64,000 nt of DNA, from positions 310,001-374,000 of the forward strand of contig NZ_VIWO01000002.1 of assembly GCF_007829335.1 (NCBI RefSeq), given 5' to 3'. The stretch is from Chitinophaga polysaccharea. Lineage in GTDB: Bacteria > Bacteroidota > Bacteroidia > Chitinophagales > Chitinophagaceae. Positions 1 to 7,638 of this stretch are shown here, one piece after another (within the stretch, counting starts at the first letter, position 1; each line of letters opens with the position of its first letter). The position numbers and the translations under genes are program-made. The notes under the pieces are model-generated. The model was given only the letters and a program-made list of their open reading frames with translations. It was not told the origin of the DNA and searched no databases.

Positions 1-138
1 TTGTACCACGCGGTATTCATCTTCCAAAAATAATTGCATGAGCTGCCGGAAGCGGGAAACGCTATTGCCGATCCAGCCTGCGATGTACAGCGATTGCGTA
101 CGGGAATGTTCTGCCAGTATGGCTGTTCTAAGGTCCAT
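1..138 (-). CDS. N-terminal fragment of a conserved hypothetical protein, cut by the left edge
   Basis: An open reading frame starts with ATG at 138 and runs off the left edge in frame, giving 46 residues. The start MDLRTAILAEHSRTQ, followed by a helical segment ending in DEYRVVQ, resembles the first helices of a HEAT-like protein family common in Bacteroidota; that resemblance is from memory and weak. It lies 37 bp downstream of the HD-domain gene on the same strand, so the two are probably cotranscribed. No catalytic motif is visible in the fragment and no function can be given. Confidence 0.5.
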   Translation of the reverse strand, partial: MDLRTAILAEHSRTQSLYIAGWIGNSVSRFRQLMQLFLEDEYRVVQ

Positions 139-175
139 ACCGGAAAGTTAATACAAGTAGCTTAATCAGCCTGGT

Positions 176-754
176 TTATTGATAATGCTCCAGCAGGTAG
201 GACAGCGTCTTCTGTTTCATCCGGCTAATATCTTCAGGCATTACCGACATGTCGGTTTCCTTACCCATATCGTCCCATATTCTTATCTGGATGTATTGAT
301 GGAACAGCGGATCACTGCGGAAAGCAAGGGCTTCTTCTTCAGTCATAGGCCCGCCCTGGTATTCGAGGGTTTGTTTGCTGGCTTCAGAAAGCGTATCGTA
401 GTAAGCGCTATCGGACCAGGTGAGATAACGTTTGGCGGCCACATGACTTCCGACCAGCTTAGCCATCCTTTCAGGAAATCCACATTCTACCAGGTAAGCG
501 CTGCCCAGGTCGTCGTGCGCCTGGCTGCCATAGATGCCCATTTGCGCTTCCTGTTCAAAAAAATGCCCGATGTCGTGTAAGAAAGCGGCGACAATCATCT
601 CATCATCGAATCCTGTACTTTCTGCTATCAGGGCGGCTTGCATCATATGCATCATCATCGTTACCTGTTCTCCGTATTCCTGGTGCCCGAGACGTTCGTA
701 TAAATCAAAAATATTGTTGATAACGGTGTGTGCATGTAGTTCGTTGTCGGTCAT
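176..754 (-). CDS. HD-domain protein, PhnZ-like (phosphonate-associated HDIG family)
   Basis: This 192-residue protein has an HD fold with the metal-ligand motif FLHDIGHFF (about residues 58-66), a following AHDDLGSAYL segment, GSHVAAKRYL and a late IWDD. The order H...HD...H...H...D and the phrases HVAAKRYL and YQGGPMTEEEA match the family found in phosphonate operons. Its characterised member PhnZ is a di-iron oxygenase that cleaves 2-amino-1-hydroxyethylphosphonate. No PhnY-like dioxygenase, phosphonatase or phosphonate transporter is visible beside it, so the substrate here is open; a generic phosphohydrolase role is the alternative. The start at 754 gives the usual family length. A CAAATGTA box on the forward strand at 824-831 (TACATTTG when read on the gene's strand) is a possible promoter, but its upstream element is poor. 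Confidence 0.75.
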   Translation of the reverse strand: MTDNELHAHTVINNIFDLYERLGHQEYGEQVTMMMHMMQAALIAESTGFDDEMIVAAFLHDIGHFFEQEAQMGIYGSQAHDDLGSAYLVECGFPERMAKLVGSHVAAKRYLTWSDSAYYDTLSEASKQTLEYQGGPMTEEEALAFRSDPLFHQYIQIRIWDDMGKETDMSVMPEDISRMKQKTLSYLLEHYQ

Positions 755-901
755 TTTCGTATATTAATTCGTATATTAATGAGGGTTAGGACTGTTTTTC
801 AGTAGTTGTGGTAACGCTTATCGCAAATGTAATGGCTATCGGTGCTAAATCTGCACAGGTGTTGTTATCTAATTATTAAGGTCTTGGATACGGCGGGGCA
901 T

Positions 902-928
902 AAAAAAAGCCCCGCTATAAACGGGGCT
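902..928 (-). terminator. Intrinsic terminator of the serine hydrolase gene
   Basis: A perfect 7-bp stem (AGCCCCG at 908-914 with CGGGGCT at 922-928) has a 7-nt loop. On the reverse strand it is followed by a run of seven U residues, encoded by the A-run at 902-908. It lies 27 bases past the stop of the 956-2164 gene. Confidence 0.85.
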
Positions 929-955
929 GGTTTAAGATCTTTACCGGTCGTTGAT

Positions 956-2164
956 TTATTCTTCTCCTGCTTCTTCGCCATCACCATGGCCCAGTATTTC
1001 ACGTATTGGTTTTACTGCCTGGTAAATGCCACGGTTATATTTGTTGCCTAATATAATCAGGGTAGTGGAGTCTTGTACAAAGCGGTAAAACACGGTATTG
1101 TTACCATGCCACCATCCGTTGTGGTAGACGATATTTTTGGTGCTGTCAGGGTATACCATCAGTCGCCATCCCAGGCCATAGTTGCGTACGCCGGGTTTCT
1201 CGTTGCTGTAAGGCGTGTAGGCTACTTTCAGGCTGGCTTCATTCAGAAACTGGCCGGAGTAAAGCGCCTGGTCCCATTTCAACATATCTTCTGCGGAGCT
1301 GTAGATACCTTTATCGCCCATGACGCCATCGAAATAAGTGTCGGGTTCAAACTGCCCGTTATATTTGTGGCTTTGTGTCTGGTGTGCATGTACTGCGCTG
1401 CCCGGATTAAATACAAAGGTGCTGTTCATGCCCAGTGGTTTGAATATGGTTTGGGTCATGAAGTCGGCATATTTTTGTCCGCTTACCTTTTCTATGATGG
1501 AAGCCAACAAGAGATAGTTGGTATTGCAATACTGGAAGTGAGTGCCCGGCAGATGCTGCATGGGTGGCTTATGTACTTCCATCAGTTTAATTACTTCATC
1601 GTTGGAGATAAAGCCTGATTCTTTTTTCCAGAGGCTGTCACAGAAGTAGAGGTAGTTCGGAAGGCCGCTGCGGTGGCTTAACAGCATACGTACATTGATT
1701 CCCTTGTAGGGGAATGTGGGAAAGAACTTTTGCAGGGAATCGTCCAGGCTGAGTTGTTCTTTTTGTACGAGCCATAGTACGGCTGCGCCGGTAAATGTTT
1801 TGGATACGGAGGCCAGCTGGAAGGCAGAGCTGTCCACAATTGGCGCCTTGGTGCGGGAGTTTTCGTACCCATGATATTTCTCAAAAATCACGACACCTTT
1901 CCTGGCCACAATCATCGCGCCGTTGAACCCACTACGGACGAGTTTACCGTTATAAAATGCTTCCAGTTCCTGTTGCATTTGTTTGGTGCGGGATGATTTA
2001 AGGATGGCTTCCTTTTCCGCATTGTTTAATCCTAATGTATAAAGAACACTGTCTGTTGTTGCTTTCTTTCTGTTTGCTTCTCTGCGTGCTGCATTGCTCT
2101 GGCAACTTGATACAATTGCAATTCCCGATATTAAAATGATACTTACTGCTTTCAATCGCTTCAT
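956..2164 (-). CDS. Serine hydrolase of the beta-lactamase class C fold, lipoprotein
   Basis: The 402-residue protein begins with a lipoprotein signal (hydrophobic stretch then VSSC, lipidated Cys21), so it should be anchored in an envelope membrane. The catalytic SxxK motif is S119-V-S-K122 in LASVSKTFTG, the YxN motif is YCN in FQYCNTNY, and HNG in VYHNGWWHG fits the third motif. This is the Pfam beta-lactamase fold shared by class C beta-lactamases, D-aminopeptidases, esterases and PBP4-like carboxypeptidases. The sequence does not tell which substrate is used, and antibiotic hydrolysis should not be assumed. The gene stands alone, with its own promoter at 2208-2238 and terminator at 902-928. 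Confidence 0.85.
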   Translation of the reverse strand: MKRLKAVSIILISGIAIVSSCQSNAARREANRKKATTDSVLYTLGLNNAEKEAILKSSRTKQMQQELEAFYNGKLVRSGFNGAMIVARKGVVIFEKYHGYENSRTKAPIVDSSAFQLASVSKTFTGAAVLWLVQKEQLSLDDSLQKFFPTFPYKGINVRMLLSHRSGLPNYLYFCDSLWKKESGFISNDEVIKLMEVHKPPMQHLPGTHFQYCNTNYLLLASIIEKVSGQKYADFMTQTIFKPLGMNSTFVFNPGSAVHAHQTQSHKYNGQFEPDTYFDGVMGDKGIYSSAEDMLKWDQALYSGQFLNEASLKVAYTPYSNEKPGVRNYGLGWRLMVYPDSTKNIVYHNGWWHGNNTVFYRFVQDSTTLIILGNKYNRGIYQAVKPIREILGHGDGEEAGEE

Positions 2165-2207
2165 TAGAGGAGTGTATACTAGCTTTCTTAATTCAAATGA
2201 CCCTTAA

Positions 2208-2238
2208 CAAAAATACAAGGCGTTAAATTTATACTCAA
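2208..2238 (-). promoter_or_regulatory. Bacteroidota-type promoter for the serine hydrolase gene
   Basis: Read on the reverse strand this is TTTG, exactly 19 nt, then TATTTTTG, which matches the Bacteroidota primary sigma pattern TTTG-N19-TAnnTTTG. It lies 44 bases upstream of the ATG at 2164. The same spacing recurs at serA and at both tRNA genes in this window. Confidence 0.7.
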
Positions 2239-2374
2239 AGTGTATGATTGCCAAATAAAAACAGTGTTTTCAGATCGTTTTAATGGGTTTTTAAGCCCAA
2301 AAGCTAAAAAAACTTCAAAATTTGTCCCTGATACGCGTGTTTTTTTGATAAAATCGAATTTGATGTTCCTACTA

Positions 2375-2405
2375 TTTGAATATTCCCCGACATAGAGTAG
2401 GTTTG
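2375..2405 (+). promoter_or_regulatory. Bacteroidota-type promoter for serA
   Basis: TTTG at 2375-2378, exactly 19 nt, then TAGGTTTG at 2398-2405. Transcription would start near 2411, leaving an untranslated leader of roughly 70 nt before the ATG at 2482. The divergent promoter at 2208-2238 shares this 317-bp AT-rich intergenic region (2165-2481), in which I see no further gene. Confidence 0.75.
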
Positions 2406-2481
2406 TGCCCTGTTTCCCCGCTATCAGCAATTATTAAGCCAATTGCAACACAGAGATACACATATAATCTAGTATAATATT

Positions 2482-3717
2482 ATGGACCAGCAAAAGTCGA
2501 CAAGTTATCCGAAAGAGAAGATCAGTATTTTATTATTGGAAAATATCAGTGATGCCGCCGTGGCAGAATTTACGTCGGCGGGATACCAGGTGCGTAAGTT
2601 GTCGGGTGCGATGAATGAAGATGATCTGATCAACGAGATCAAGGATGTACATCTCCTGGGAATACGTTCTAAAACCAAGGTTACCCGTAGAGTGCTGGAG
2701 GCAGCAAAGAAATTGCAGGCAATAGGATGTTTTTGTATTGGTACCAACCAGGTAGACCTGAAAGCTGCTACAGAGCATGGTGTGGCGGTATTCAATGCGC
2801 CATACTCCAATACCCGTTCGGTGGCTGAACTGGTAATAGGATTATCCATCATCCTGATTCGCCGGATTGTAGATAAGAATGCTGCGGCTCATAATGGTAC
2901 CTGGCTGAAGGAAGCTACCGGTAGTTATGAACTCAGAGGCAAAACGCTGGGTATAGTAGGGTATGGTAACATTGGTAGCCAGGTGAGCGTACTGGCGGAA
3001 GGTATGGGTATGAACGTCATTTATTACGATGCGGAAACCAAGCTGCCCCTGGGAAATGCAGAACAGCAACGTACCCTGAGGGAGTTGTTTAATAAGTCGG
3101 ATATTATTTCCCTGCATGTGCCTTCCAGTAAAACTACTGCCAACATGATCACCAAAGAGGTGCTGGCAGATGCTAAACCGGGTGCTATTTTTATTAACTA
3201 CGCACGTGGGGAAGTGGTAGACCTGGAAGCATTGAAGGACGCATTGCAGAGTGGCCTGTTGTCTGGCGCTGCCATCGACGTGTTCCCGGTAGAACCGGAA
3301 AAGAACGGGGCTTCTTTCAGTACGCCGCTGCAAAAATTATCCAACGTTATTTTAACGCCACACATCGGTGGTAGTACCGAAGAAGCGCAGCATAACATCG
3401 GGCTGGATGTGAGCAGTAAGATGCTCAATTATCTCGAGAAAGGTGCCAGCTTTGGTTCACATACCGTGCCCGCCATCAGCGTGCCACCGATTGAAAATAC
3501 ACATCGTATCCTGCACATCCACCAGAACGTGCCGGGCGTGTTGTCGGCGATCAATACCGCACTGTCTTCCAACAAAATCAATATCCTCGGACAATACCTG
3601 AAAACCAACGACCAGATTGGTTACGTAGTACTCGATGTGGATACCCGGTTATCACAGGAAGCGTTGGCACTGCTCAAAGAAGTGGAGCATACTATTAAAA
3701 CAAGGTTGCTGTACTAA
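2482..3717 (+). CDS. serA: D-3-phosphoglycerate dehydrogenase
   Basis: SerA oxidises 3-phosphoglycerate to 3-phosphohydroxypyruvate with NAD, the first step of serine synthesis, in the cytoplasm. The 411 residues match the E. coli-type enzyme in length and layout. The Rossmann motif is GYGNIG (160-165). The catalytic Arg242 sits in NYARGEVVD, Glu271 in FPVEPE and His294 in TPHIGGSTEEA. A C-terminal ACT domain from about residue 340 (IHQNVPGVLSAIN) is the module that binds serine for feedback inhibition in this subfamily. The gene is transcribed alone, with a strong promoter pattern upstream and a hairpin terminator at 3743-3774. The ATG at 2482 is preferred because the N-terminal extension before KISILLLEN is typical of this subfamily. 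Confidence 0.95.
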   Translation: MDQQKSTSYPKEKISILLLENISDAAVAEFTSAGYQVRKLSGAMNEDDLINEIKDVHLLGIRSKTKVTRRVLEAAKKLQAIGCFCIGTNQVDLKAATEHGVAVFNAPYSNTRSVAELVIGLSIILIRRIVDKNAAAHNGTWLKEATGSYELRGKTLGIVGYGNIGSQVSVLAEGMGMNVIYYDAETKLPLGNAEQQRTLRELFNKSDIISLHVPSSKTTANMITKEVLADAKPGAIFINYARGEVVDLEALKDALQSGLLSGAAIDVFPVEPEKNGASFSTPLQKLSNVILTPHIGGSTEEAQHNIGLDVSSKMLNYLEKGASFGSHTVPAISVPPIENTHRILHIHQNVPGVLSAINTALSSNKINILGQYLKTNDQIGYVVLDVDTRLSQEALALLKEVEHTIKTRLLY

Positions 3718-3742
3718 TACTTACAACAGTATAAATATTTCT

Positions 3743-3774
3743 AAAAAAAGCAGGGATTTCTCCCTGCTTTTTTT
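3743..3774 (+). terminator. Intrinsic terminator after serA
   Basis: A 14-bp perfect stem (3743-3756 with 3761-3774) and a TTTC tetraloop, with A-rich and T-rich flanks. It can stop transcription in both directions. Confidence 0.9.
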
Positions 3775-3818
3775 GTTTCTTTATATTCATTTTTAAACCC
3801 TAATACCTTTTCTGTACT

Positions 3819-5027
3819 ATGAGAAAATTAACCCTTTTCCTGGCGCTTTGCGCAGGATTGTTATCCCAGCAAACGAAGGCCCAGATTGGTAGTTATGATA
3901 CCATCTATTTAAACAAGACCTATCGAAACAATATTTTCAGCAGTGTTTACTCGGCTAATTTCAGATCCGGGTTAAACTTTCAAACCGGGGCCTCCATTAA
4001 TTCGGCTATCAGTAATTTTTTGGATCGTGGCTTCCAGTTCAGGTGGCTGGCAAATGATGTGGCAGTCGATTTTACCACAGACCGGGACCTTATCATGAAG
4101 TTAACTCCCGTTGGAGACCTGTCAGTAAAAAAATCCCTGAACGCGCCGCTTTTGACTGTAGGAAGTGCCACCGACAGTAACTATTATAAGCTGGTCATCG
4201 TGGGGCCTAACAGCCCTTACGGCCCGGATAGCAGGCGTGATCTTTCCTATGAGTTCGCCGGCGCCGGTAAAGCCGTTGTGCGTTCCTACAGGGGAGGATC
4301 CTGGGATACTTACCTGCAATTTTTAACGAGCGGGATCAATAACACCGGGGGGGAACCTAGTGTAAGAATGCATATTGGAGAGGACGGCAACGTGGGTATT
4401 GGCACTACTGCTCCGGCAAACCATTTGCAGCTGGCCACTTCAGCAGCGAATAATCCCAACATATTTTCTATCGTGAATACCGGCGTTGCCAATTCTCAAA
4501 TGTTTATTGGCAACACGACGAGCAACTATGTTGTTACCAACCAGCGGGATGGCAATATCGTTGAAAGTTACAGGGACCTGCATGTAAGTGCCGCCAATGC
4601 AGGAAACATTTACTTCGAAACAGCCAGGGGAGGTAACACTGCGCCTGTCCGCATGACGATCCTGAATGATGGCAGTGTTGGTATCGGTACGGCTACGACG
4701 GGTACGAACAAGCTGGCCGTAGAAGGAACGATCGCTGCGAGAAAGGTGAAAGTAACTGCCGCCAATCCCTGGCCCGACTACGTGTTCCATGAAGGTTATC
4801 AATTACCACATTTGAAAGACCTGGCGCACTATATAGCGCAACATAAGCACCTCCCAGGCATACCAGACGCAGCAGCTATACAGCAGGAAGGGCAGGATCT
4901 GGGAGAGATGAACCGTAAATTGCTGGAAAAGGTGGAGGAACTTACCCTGTACATCATTGAGCAACATAAAAGAAATGACGAGCAGCAGGTGCAAATAGAT
5001 ATGTTATTGAAACAATTAAAACATTAA
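3819..5027 (+). CDS. Secreted protein with GNVGIGT repeats and C-terminal coiled coil
   Basis: The 402-residue protein has a signal peptide ending near TKAQ (residues 1-21). Beta-rich tail-fibre-like motifs follow: GNVGIGTTAP (about 190) and GSVGIGTATTGTNKLAV (about 290). The C-terminus reads WPDYVF, then LPHLKDLAHYIAQHKHLPGIP, LGEMNRKLLEKVEELTLYIIEQ, and ends in a coiled coil. This layout recurs in many secreted proteins of Chitinophaga-like bacteria and recalls the region before intramolecular chaperone domains of phage tail spikes, but I see no S74 catalytic dyad. A surface or extracellular structural role is inference. The start codon has a very short upstream region; a TACCTTTT box at 3804-3811 is only a poor promoter match. 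Hairpin terminators lie on both sides. Confidence 0.7.
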   Translation: MRKLTLFLALCAGLLSQQTKAQIGSYDTIYLNKTYRNNIFSSVYSANFRSGLNFQTGASINSAISNFLDRGFQFRWLANDVAVDFTTDRDLIMKLTPVGDLSVKKSLNAPLLTVGSATDSNYYKLVIVGPNSPYGPDSRRDLSYEFAGAGKAVVRSYRGGSWDTYLQFLTSGINNTGGEPSVRMHIGEDGNVGIGTTAPANHLQLATSAANNPNIFSIVNTGVANSQMFIGNTTSNYVVTNQRDGNIVESYRDLHVSAANAGNIYFETARGGNTAPVRMTILNDGSVGIGTATTGTNKLAVEGTIAARKVKVTAANPWPDYVFHEGYQLPHLKDLAHYIAQHKHLPGIPDAAAIQQEGQDLGEMNRKLLEKVEELTLYIIEQHKRNDEQQVQIDMLLKQLKH

Positions 5028-5034
5028 CCGTATG

Positions 5035-5069
5035 TTTTGGGAGATGACGGCTATGTATATCTCCCAAAA
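5035..5069 (+). terminator. Intrinsic terminator after the GNVGIGT-repeat gene
   Basis: An 11-bp perfect inverted repeat (5035-5045 with 5059-5069) has a 13-nt loop and a short T-rich stretch after it. It begins 8 bases past the stop at 5027. Confidence 0.75.
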
Positions 5070-5190
5070 TTTCCCTTGTTAACTCCCCCAAAATGGCCAT
5101 TCACCGACTCTTTTTCCCCATATACGCTTTTTATTGGTAGATTGTCAAAATTCTTTGCTAACCTTGTAGTGCAACTGAAAATATTAGCAC

Positions 5191-5949
5191 ATGAAAATGA
5201 AAAGGGCACTGACAACAGGAGCAGGGATAATAGCCGGATTACTGTTATTTGTAGAAGCTTCTGCGCAGGATGAACCTAACAAGTGGGCGCCAGCCAATAT
5301 CAAGGTAGACGGACAAGCCACCGAATGGCCTAAGCCCCTCCAGTTTTATAATAATGAAACCAAGTTATTTTATACCATAGCCAACGATCAGGATAATATA
5401 TACGTAATCGTAAGTGTACCTGATCCAAAGAGCCAGATGAAAATTATGCGTTCTGGCCTGACGCTTTCCGTGAATGCCACAGGGAAGAAAAAGGGAGGTG
5501 CTTCTATTACATTTCCCCTGACGGAAAACGTGAGCACCGGGGCGCCGGATGTACCCGAAGCTTCCAGGGCTTTAATTGCCGGCGAGCTGAAGAAGCAGGT
5601 ATTGGCTAACGTTAAAGAAATTAAAGTATCGGGTTTTGAGGGCATACCAGATGGCAATATTCCAGTGCGTAATACGTTTGGTATTCAGACAGCCGGCACT
5701 TATGAGGCTGCCGGGAACCTGGTACTGGAGGTGGCGATCCCGTTAAAAACTTTGGGCGTTACCTCGTTAGCCAGTCAAGCCATTGCCTATCATTTTAAGG
5801 TGAATGCGATGAAACGGGAAGATAAAAAGGAAATGGAAGCCAAGCGGGCCAAAGGGCAGGCGGCTCCCATGCCTGGTGAGTATGAAGACAATTTCGCCAT
5901 GTACTATTCTGCCGACTTCTGGACCAGGCAAACACTGGCCAATCACTAG
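5191..5949 (+). CDS. Secreted beta-sandwich protein, CBM9/DOMON-like
   Basis: The 252-residue protein carries a cleavable signal peptide (hydrophobic residues 8-22, then ASAQ). The mature start, KWAPANIKVDGQATEWPKPLQFYNNETKLFYTIANDQDNIYVIVSV with one unlisted join, has the order 'VDG...EW', then a strand pattern with 'Y.I..D..N.Y'. That is the usual opening of the CBM9-like/DOMON sugar- or haem-binding sandwich. No catalytic residues are evident. The last third (KREDKKEMEAKRAKGQ) is charged and helical. The next gene, an S41 protease, starts 32 bp later on the same strand, so the two are probably one operon acting in the envelope. Ligand and role are unknown. Confidence 0.65.
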   Translation: MKMKRALTTGAGIIAGLLLFVEASAQDEPNKWAPANIKVDGQATEWPKPLQFYNNETKLFYTIANDQDNIYVIVSVPDPKSQMKIMRSGLTLSVNATGKKKGGASITFPLTENVSTGAPDVPEASRALIAGELKKQVLANVKEIKVSGFEGIPDGNIPVRNTFGIQTAGTYEAAGNLVLEVAIPLKTLGVTSLASQAIAYHFKVNAMKREDKKEMEAKRAKGQAAPMPGEYEDNFAMYYSADFWTRQTLANH

Positions 5950-5981
5950 TTGCGGCAGCGCAAATCGTTTTAACCGTTTTT

Positions 5982-7568
5982 ATGTATAGAGAGCTGTTTA
6001 CTACAGGAGCAAAAGCAATGTTGGCTGGCGTTTTTTGTGCCGGCGTTTTGATGTCTTGTCATAAAGACCATAATCCTGCCCCTGATCCGGGAACGGGCCC
6101 CGTAATTACGGATGCCATGAAGGAAGATTCCCTGCGATACCTGATGTACCAAATTATGCAGGTAACCTACGGCGATGGCGGGCGGAACGCGAGTACCGGA
6201 CTACCCACTTATTACTGGAATAAATCAGTACCGGTGCTGAACCCCTTTGATAAGCAATTTGCCAATGCCGATAGTTTGCTGGAGCAAATGAAGCGATATG
6301 CCATTAACCCCACTACAGGAAAGCCCTTCGATCGTTATAGCTTCCTGGATCGCGATGGTACGCTTACCAACAAGCTGATGAACGGCGTTTCTTCCCAGGC
6401 TTATATCGCCGCTACCGGCTCGCTGGGACTGGATTATGCGCCAGTACTGGTACCGAATACCAATAAGGTAAGGTTGTTTGTATTATACGCCGACAAAAAT
6501 AGCCCGGCAGGGCAGGCAGGTGTTACCAGAGGCTGGGAGATTACCAGCGTAAATGGAACGACCGATTTTAACGCCTCCAGCTCTTCGCTTGACTTTGTGT
6601 ACAATGCCATCCTCAAATCGTCGAGTGTTACGCTGACGTTTAAGGTGCCTAACGTAAACGATCCGGTTACCCGCACCATTAATACCGCCAGCTATAACAT
6701 CAACCCGGTATTGTTCGACACCATCTATACTGTGATCTCTAATCACGGTCCGGTGAAAGTAGGTTATTTCGGCATGTATACTTTTGCCAGTGTATTTAAT
6801 GAAAAAGGACAGCCTACGGCGACGAAAATAGCACTGGATCAGACCCTGAGCAAATTTGCGGCACAAGGGATCAGGAACCTGGTGGTAGATCTCCGTTACA
6901 ATGGAGGCGGCGCCACCACTACCGCTGAGTACCTCGATAGTGCGATTGCACCCGCTTCGGCAGCAGGGAAGGTCATGTACAAGTATAAGTATAATGAAGC
7001 CCTTACGCAGAACCTGAATGCCGCCGGCCTGGCCTCGCAGGTAAACTTCCCGGCTAATACCGGTGGTTTCACACTGGACAATGTTTTCTTTATTGTTTCC
7101 CGGGGTACTGCATCCGCCAGTGAGCTGACGTTGAACAACCTGAAGCCCTACATGAATGTAAGGTTGGTGGGAGATACTACCTATGGCAAACCGGTAGGAT
7201 TCATCGATTTTAATATTTCAATGTACGACAACACACATCAGCCTAAATACCTGGCCGACCTGTATGCCATTAACTTTGAAACCATGAATGCAAAAGGAGA
7301 GGGCGGGTATTTTACCGGTATAGGTGAAGACTTCGGCGCCTTTGCACATGATTTTGTAAATGTTCCGTGGGGTGATACTACCGATCAGAATATCAAGCAG
7401 GCACTGAATTACGTCCGGACAGGTGCTTATCTGAGTATCCCGCGTAATGCGCGCCTTGCGGCAGCTCCGACCAGTGGAGGCAGTTTGCAAATCCCCATCC
7501 AGAACAGCCATCCGGCTCCTAATTTCAACGGCATGGTTGACTTCAGGATGAGGCAGAAGATCAGATAA
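5982..7568 (+). CDS. S41-family PDZ protease, lipoprotein
   Basis: The 528-residue lipoprotein (signal with MSC, lipidated Cys26) belongs to the C-terminal processing/tricorn-like protease family S41. A PDZ-like segment spans roughly residues 150-225 (NSPAGQAGVTRGWEITSVNG). The protease core follows: VVDLRYNGGG near 305, nucleophile Ser380 in GTASASELT and Lys403 in TYGKPVG, the expected Ser-Lys dyad. The protein should cleave polypeptides on the periplasmic or outer face; the substrate is unknown. It follows the CBM9-like gene by 32 bp and shares a convergent terminator hairpin with the GH20 gene. The family assignment is firm, but a link to the upstream secreted protein is only contextual. 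Confidence 0.85.
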   Translation: MYRELFTTGAKAMLAGVFCAGVLMSCHKDHNPAPDPGTGPVITDAMKEDSLRYLMYQIMQVTYGDGGRNASTGLPTYYWNKSVPVLNPFDKQFANADSLLEQMKRYAINPTTGKPFDRYSFLDRDGTLTNKLMNGVSSQAYIAATGSLGLDYAPVLVPNTNKVRLFVLYADKNSPAGQAGVTRGWEITSVNGTTDFNASSSSLDFVYNAILKSSSVTLTFKVPNVNDPVTRTINTASYNINPVLFDTIYTVISNHGPVKVGYFGMYTFASVFNEKGQPTATKIALDQTLSKFAAQGIRNLVVDLRYNGGGATTTAEYLDSAIAPASAAGKVMYKYKYNEALTQNLNAAGLASQVNFPANTGGFTLDNVFFIVSRGTASASELTLNNLKPYMNVRLVGDTTYGKPVGFIDFNISMYDNTHQPKYLADLYAINFETMNAKGEGGYFTGIGEDFGAFAHDFVNVPWGDTTDQNIKQALNYVRTGAYLSIPRNARLAAAPTSGGSLQIPIQNSHPAPNFNGMVDFRMRQKIR

Positions 7569-7590
7569 AAATTCAACGAGAAAATAATAG

Positions 7591-7638
7591 CGTTTAGGCC
7601 TGCCCGTTAGTCGATACACTAGCAGGCAGGCCTAAACG
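7591..7638 (+). terminator. Convergent terminator hairpin between the S41 and GH20 genes
   Basis: A perfect 14-bp inverted repeat (7591-7604 with 7625-7638) has a 20-nt loop. It abuts the GH20 stop codon at 7639 and lies 22 bases after the protease stop. There is no long U-tract on either strand, so it may act as a bidirectional barrier rather than a textbook terminator. Confidence 0.65.

Noticed and set aside
956..2164. The lipoprotein serine hydrolase as a drug-resistance beta-lactamase
   Set aside because: The class C fold is shared by many esterases and peptidases; nothing in sequence or context points to antibiotic hydrolysis.
2188..2430. An 80-codon reverse-strand frame between the serine hydrolase and serA
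   Set aside because: It overlaps both divergent promoters, is AT-rich and low in information, and matches no family I know.
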